11,153 nucleotides of DNA. It comes from Euperipatoides rowelli. Lineage: Eukaryota > Onychophora > Udeonychophora > Euonychophora > Peripatopsidae. Within the stretch, counting starts at the first letter, position 1; each line of letters starts with the position of its first letter. The DNA lies in assembly GCA_003024985.2 (NCBI GenBank), contig PXIH01S0006031.1. One strand, written 5' to 3'. Under the pieces are notes generated by a model. That model ran no database searches. It worked only from the letters and a program-made list of their open reading frames with translations, and was not told the origin of the DNA. A program made the position numbers and the translations under genes. Shown here in pieces: positions 7,078 to 11,153 of the stretch.

Positions 7078-9124
7078 AATTATTGATAATTTTCAGATTA
7101 TTGATTGGTTTCTGTTTAAGGCTAAATTTACTTCATTTACGTTAAATGCATCTTTAGTTTGGAAGTGTTGCTTGAATGCAGAAATCTTTCAGAAACAGTG
7201 TTATATAGATGCAATGAATAATACTGAGCATGCTAAAATTCCGTTTTTTATTCGCTGCAAAAATGAGCTGTTGGAGTTACTTGCAGCCAAAGATATGGTT
7301 GATTCAATTTTCTTTCATCAGCAGTTAATTGCATCGCCTAGCGAACTCAAGTATTTGGCATCTCTTCGGATTTTTAACAAATGCAAATCTGTTTCTTTTG
7401 ATTTTCTAAAGCAGGGATCTGAAAATATTAAGGGGGCACAGCTTATTCACAAGTTTCTAGAGCACATATACTTTATTTATGATGATTCTGATGGTCTTAG
7501 TGCTTTGGATTCCACATTATTTGACTTTGCTATCAATGTGGTTAACCCTGATTACAATTTTGTCATTGATGAAGCTGTGGGGGCCGAGGGTTTGAAATCA
7601 ATCAATAAGAATGGTGCCCTGGGCCTGACTTGATCACATATCTTTTTCAGTCCTTTGCACATGTCTTGATGCCCAATTATATTAGTTTTTTTTCAGGCTT
7701 GATATCTCAGCCTCATTTCTATGAGCCATTGATATCATCGTATATATTTTTTCCCCAAAAGGAACATTGATTGGATGTCAATAGTAGCCTTCATCACTAT
7801 AGGCCAATAAATATATAAGACTTTGAGTCTAAACTCTTTGCTAAAATGTTGACTAATAAAATCACTGATCTATTACCAAATTTTTATCCACATTTCAGTT
7901 TTCCCACAAAGGAAAAAATATTAATGATGTGCTTGTTTTGTTACCGCAGGTCATTGGTCATGTCGTCACATAAGTTGCAAAATGCGGTCATTGTTTTTTT
8001 GGATGTCTCTAAGGCCTTTGATATGTTTAATTACACTTATCTTGCTAACCAGATTGTAAGGTTTTTTGCACATTTGAATGTTGCATGCAGCTTAATCAGT
8101 TATTTGGCTAATAAGCGAGTTTTGTTAAAGCACAAGTCCGCTTTATATGATATAATGCTTAGAAAGGGTATTACGCAGGGATCGCCCTTAAGCACCAGTT
8201 TATTTGCTATATATATTGATGGTTTAATTTTTTAAGCTCAACAGCGCTAATTTAGGTTTACATTTGGATTTTATGAATATAGAAATCACTGCATTTGCTT
8301 ATGTGGATGATGTGACCATTGTCCTGCGTGACAAAAACAGTTTGCCTGAGGTTTTTACTGCAATCAATATGTTCTCTACTCTGACCGTCTCAGTTTTTAA
8401 CGAAAGTAAAACCCATGTATGGTATCCATTTGAGGATTGTAATGTGCTTGATTATGCTAACGTTAAACCTATGAAGATTCTTGGGTTATCTTATCCGTTT
8501 GTGGGTAGGTTGTTAATGTGGGGAGATTGAGAACTTGGGGCTCATGGCATTGAAAGTTGAAAAAAAGTATCTCTCTTTGAAAACTAGAGTGACCATTATA
8601 AATACTTTTTTGTTACCAAAGATTTATTCTTTCATTCCCCATGTTATTTTACCAAATCTTTTTTGAATAAGGTTTATTTGATTTGCAATAAAATTCTGTG
8701 GAGTACTAAGCTTGTTCCCATATCACGTAAGAAGTTGTTTTTACCATTGAGATATGGAGGTTTAGGCCTTCATAATCTCAGGACTATGATTAGCTCTATG
8801 AGAGTAAATGCATGGATTTCTTATGTCTCCTTTTGTGGTTATATAGTCAGGTTAGATGAGGTTCAGCCGACCGATACACCACCACCCATTGCTCAGGTTA
8901 TCGCCTATCTAGTTCTACTATTATTACCCTGTTTTTAGTTGTGTTACAGCTAAGGGATGTGGAGTGGCTGTTGATATTTTGTGTTTGTAATTTGGAAGGT
9001 GCACAATCTAATGACCTTTCAGAATATGAAGATGCGACCTCAGCTTTACATTTTATCAGAAATTTCGAAGCTTTATAAGAAGGATTCTGTTGATTTGCCT
9101 TTATCAGTTTCCACTAGGAAGTAA
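7078..9124 (+). pseudogene. ORF2 continued: non-LTR reverse transcriptase and C-terminal domain
   Basis: This enzyme copies the element RNA at the nicked target. The post-endonuclease linker starts at about 7090 (FQIIDWFLFKAKF). The frame to 7633 holds the linker and N-terminal palm. After a slip at about 7620 the next frame gives GPDLIT (from 7621), two in-frame stops (7768, and a TAA inside the YRPINI box region at about 7816) and SKLFAKML. FLDVSKAFD (7996-8022) carries the first catalytic Asp, and QGSPLS lies at 8176-8193. A one-base slip in the T-run at about 8228-8233 leads to AFAYVDDVT, with the YVDD catalytic pair at 8300-8311, then NESKT and MKILGL. The next frames hold the thumb (8523-8663) and the C-terminal FLPLRYGGLGLHNL box (about 8735-8777). 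The frame ends at 9122-9124. Catalytic residues survive, but there are five or more frameshifts and at least four stops. The GGLGL box fits L1/Tx1-like elements. Confidence 0.9.
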
Positions 9125-9223
9125 GCTAATGATTGGGTTGGTGCGTTTGTCGTTGTCTCTGATTTTTGTTAGGTCCTCGGATTGTGCACCTTGCCATCAG
9201 CACTTTGCCTGTGCTTTGCATTT
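9125..9223 (+). other. 3' untranslated region of the non-LTR element, first part
   Basis: T/G-rich text following the last stop, without coding signs, in the same base bias as the inter-ORF spacer. It runs directly into the duplicated 3' terminus. Confidence 0.55.
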
Positions 9224-9591
9224 TTATAGTTTTGCTTTTTGTGCTGTGATTTATATTTGCTTGGATTGATTGTGTTGCTGATTCTTGTTTACATTTGATG
9301 TGCCATTGTGACTTGATTTTTAATAAAATATATTAAGAGGGTGCAATTCCCTTTAAAAAAAGAAATAAATATTTGGTAGTTAATATAATAATATTATNTT
9401 ATAGTTTTGCTTTTTGTGCTGTGATTATTTTTGCTGCCTTGTTTGCACCTTGTTTTTATTTGATTGTGTTGCTGATTCTTGTTTACATTTGATGTACCAT
9501 TGTGACTTGATTTTTAATAAAATATATTAAGAGGGTGCAATTCCCTTTAAAAAAAGAAATAAATATTTGGTAGTTAATATAATAATATTAT
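9224..9591 (+). repeat. Tandem duplication of the element's 3' end with an N at the junction
   Basis: Copy 1 is 9224-9397 and copy 2 is 9399-9591, separated by a single N at 9398. From 9268/9462 to the ends, 130 bases match with one difference (GATGTGCC versus GATGTACC). Copy 1 lacks about 19 bases in the segment after GTGCTGTGAT. Each copy holds AATAAA, a stem-loop AGAGGG-TGCAATT-CCCTTT (near 9335-9353 and 9530-9547) and an A-rich tail. Duplicated 3' termini occur in some LINEs, but near identity plus an ambiguous base at the join also suits a collapsed or wrongly joined assembly, or a recent local duplication. Confidence 0.95.
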
Positions 9592-9689
9592 GAGCATGAA
9601 GTAATGATTATTGATAATCAAAATGTCCATACAACCCAAAAAAATAAAAGCTTAACAAAATATTTACATTGAAATTTTTGTCTTTTTGT

Positions 9690-10106
9690 TTTAGAAACAA
9701 CACACACAATTGTAGTAAATCTTTCAACATAGACTGCAGGTACTCTCTAACACCTCTGCCAGAATCATTGCCTATGGCTGGGGAAGTTCAAGTGCCTCTG
9801 CAGCCCTCCAAGCTGGAAGATAAAAGGAGGCTACACTACGGCCAGCTATTGTGGAATTGTACACAGGACTATGCTCCAAAAGATATGTGCAACTTGATAA
9901 ATTCTCAATCCCAACACGAATATGGCACCAGATCAAAAACGAAGAAAAACTTACAAGTGAACTATTATTGGAAGACAGTACTAGCTTGTGGCTCCCTCAC
10001 TCATTTTGCACCAAATTTGTGGAAATCAATACATGTGCATATAAGAACCTCTGCTTCACTATATTCTTTTAGATCATCCTATTTTAATTACCTAAGACAA
10101 ACATAA
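9690..10106 (+). pseudogene. C-terminal tail of a CR1/L2/Rex-like non-LTR ORF2 protein
   Basis: Many CR1-, L2-, Rex- and Jockey-like proteins end, after the reverse transcriptase, in a domain with boxes of the type LQ-NAAR, RI-Y, AP-YL, YNTRS, LWN-LP and F-K-L. Here one frame (about 9734-9812) gives LQVLSNTSARII, and after a slip at about 9813 the next frame gives LEDKRRLHYGQLL, YAPKDMCNLI, HEYGTRSK, FAPNLWKSI and a tail SLYSFRSSYFNYL before the TAA at 10104-10106. The order and spacing match the domain. The reverse transcriptase itself is not upstream: instead the 3' end of the other non-LTR element lies there, so this is a 5'-truncated fragment of a different family, as dead LINE copies usually are. 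A polypyrimidine stretch and AG at 9681-9694 look like a splice acceptor but could be chance. Confidence 0.65.
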
Positions 10107-10374
10107 TGAAACATCTAGAAAAGTCAATTAATTTCACTTAGATAACAAATTGTGTTCTTATATGGCCACAAATATGTGGACCTTCAAATTACATTTCTTT
10201 ATTTTAGTTTTATTTTAGATTTAATATATACACAACTCAGTAATGAGGGAACCTGAGAAGCAATTTAAGTGTTAACTTGAGGTTCTTAATTCACTATGAT
10301 AATCCTAATCATTATCCTAAATAAAAAAACTTATCAAAATATTTGGTCGGGGAGAACAACAACAGAAATTATGG
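10107..10374. other. Unassigned AT-rich interior
   Basis: Probably the 3' untranslated end of the CR1/L2-like fragment followed by DNA-transposon interior. No gene is visible. A small inverted repeat CCACA-AATA-TGTGG lies near 10165-10178. Confidence 0.4.
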
Positions 10375-10431
10375 GATGACAGAAACCAACTTTGCCCCCC
10401 CCCCTAATAAAAATGCCTAGATCCACCACTG
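10375..10431 (-). repeat. Right terminus of CAGTGG-type DNA transposon (candidate TIR)
   Basis: Read on the minus strand from 10431 inward it gives CAGTGGTGGATCTAGG, an AT-rich spacer, a G-run (C-run at 10395-10404 on +) and CAAAGTTGG. The canonical CAGTGG end is intact here. It pairs in orientation and partly in sequence with the terminus at 3717. Confidence 0.55.
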
Positions 10432-10440
10432 AAAATGGTA

Positions 10441-11122
10441 ATATGTTGATCATTGTACCTATTTACACTTTTAACACTTTTCTGTATGAAGTATGGTATG
10501 TAAAAAAAAAGTTATACATTTATTCTGTCTCTTATAGAAAAGAATAGGGCGGTGACATGATAATCACCATAAAAATTATCCAATGCAAACGATGTTCAAA
10601 TAAAATGATTGTCATATAACAGGGATCTATTGTATTTAAAATGAGCAAAAATTGATCTTATGGTTGGGCTTCAAAGCAACACTTCCTAAAATGCTTGTTA
10701 ATAATGGAAGCCACTTATTCCAACAACATAATATATTTCCATTTGTACTAGAGTTAATACTACCCATCTCAGCTGGGGTTAACTCTAATCTTGATGGTTG
10801 GCATTTTGGGCTTATTTTTTGTATGTTCACTTCTGTTCTGGCTTATTCTTCCTAACATCACTGTTGATAAAAAAAATGGCAGCCAAGAAACAGCATTTCC
10901 AGAACACTTAGGCCTAATCAATTGTAACCAAATATGTCAAGAAGTTAACTAATTACCTATAGAGTTAATTTTAGACCCATTATTAAGTCTATCAACCTGA
11001 AAGGAAATTGTGACCACCCTTCCCTAAACAAAAAACGCCATTCTTCATTCTTAATAAAGCCTAGTTAAGTATGGGAATGTTTAGACACCTGTCAACTGCT
11101 GCCAGGCAGGATGGGGTGGGGG

Positions 11123-11127
<5 letters not shown>
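10441..11127. other. Unassigned flank outside the candidate hAT element
   Basis: No gene is supported. Overlapping 64-67-codon frames on both strands (10636-10855) lack motifs. Small structures are a repeated ACACTTTTA at about 10465-10482, a GGTGA/TCACC hairpin at 10551-10568, and AGAGTTAA (10750-10757) inverted at 10779-10786. A G-rich patch (GGATGGGGTGGGGG) precedes the terminal microsatellite. Confidence 0.5.

Positions 11128-11153
<26 letters not shown>
11128..11153. repeat. (AT)n microsatellite, window edge
   Basis: Thirteen uninterrupted AT units reach the last base, so the true length is unknown. Confidence 0.95.

Larger units (their letters stand above)
3860..9591 (+). mobile_element. 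Degenerate non-LTR retrotransposon (L1/Tx1-like), interrupted
   Basis: Domains in order on the + strand: gag-like ORF1 with a CCHC knuckle (4180-5104), T/G-rich spacer, APE-type endonuclease N-terminus (5815-~6020), foreign DNA, reverse transcriptase and C-terminal domain (~7078-9124), and 3' UTR with an A-rich tail. This order is that of two-ORF LINEs with an apurinic-like endonuclease. The CCHC ORF1 with an upstream RRM-like 'SYGEVV' segment and the C-terminal GGLGL box favour the L1/Tx1 group, by inference. The element is about 4.7 kb without the foreign block. It has many frameshifts and stops and has lost most of the endonuclease, so it is dead. The 5' boundary is approximate; the 3' end is duplicated. 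Confidence 0.8.
3717..10431. mobile_element. Candidate hAT-like DNA transposon carrying nested retroelements
   Basis: The left end reads (AT)GTGGCGGATATATGGGGG. The reverse complement of the right end reads CAGTGGTGGATCTAGG followed by a 10-base G-run. The two ends share further short blocks (GGGGGCA-AGT-GG, then TG-CATC-CAT), so they look like one family in inverted orientation. The flanks are 3709-3716 TAAATGGT and 10432-10439 AAAATGGT, matching at 7 of 8 positions; AAATGGTA itself is present exactly on both sides at 3710-3717 and 10433-10440. An 8-bp duplication next to CAGTGG-like termini is the hAT signature. No hAT transposase is visible: the interior is retrotransposon sequence. It would then be a non-autonomous copy swollen by insertions. 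The alternative is two unrelated copies of one terminal-repeat family with a chance flank match. Confidence 0.4.

Noticed and set aside
10636-10855. Overlapping open frames of 64 and 67 codons on both strands
   Set aside because: They mirror each other across strands, carry no motifs, and fit chance.
1-11153. CRISPR arrays, bacterial operons, rRNA or tRNA genes
   Set aside because: No regularly spaced repeats, no ribosome-binding-site/ORF organisation and no conserved RNA gene sequence were seen.

Overview
The window looks like AT-rich, non-coding-dominated DNA from an invertebrate animal. Reasons: several degenerate non-LTR retrotransposon genes, a Ty1/copia integrase fragment, a CAGTGG-type DNA-transposon terminus, homopolymer and (AT)n tracts, eukaryotic AATAAA signals, and no bacterial gene density or ribosome-binding sites. 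I cannot name the species. No intact host gene is visible. The window is best read as a nested transposon graveyard, and I see no convincing new multi-gene system.

Layout. (1) Positions 1-526 form a long imperfect inverted repeat with a spacer of about 135 nt; its outer left edge is cut by the window start. (2) Positions 527-2075 are non-coding; the first part is strikingly G-poor on the + strand. (3) Positions 2076-2384 are a short hydrophobic open frame of unknown identity with a polyA-signal-like hexamer just after its stop. (4) Positions ~2550-3690 are a heavily decayed non-LTR reverse transcriptase, recognisable from its palm and thumb motifs. (5) From 3717 to 10431 a hAT-like DNA transposon may be present: GTGGYGGAT termini in inverted orientation, flanked by a near-perfect 8-bp duplication around 'aaatggt'.

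Nested inside region 5 is a second non-LTR retrotransposon on the + strand, ~3860-9591, L1/Tx1-like by its domain order. It has a gag-like ORF1 with a CCHC zinc knuckle (4180-5104), a T/G-rich inter-ORF spacer, the first part of an APE-type endonuclease (5815-~6020), then reverse transcriptase and C-terminal domain (~7078-9124) and a 3' end that is tandemly duplicated (9224-9591) with a single N at the junction. Most of the endonuclease is missing. In its place lie ~420 bp of unassigned DNA and an antisense copia remnant: a 132-bp LTR candidate (6456-6587), a polypurine tract and the integrase C-terminus (6618-7076), with copia RT/RNase H deleted. A third non-LTR fragment, the post-RT C-terminal tail of a CR1/L2/Rex-like protein, sits at ~9690-10106.

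Positions 10441-11127 carry nothing I can identify, and the window ends in an (AT)n microsatellite. None of the genes is functional as written: all carry stops, frameshifts or truncations, so the window records successive insertions and deletions rather than genes acting together.
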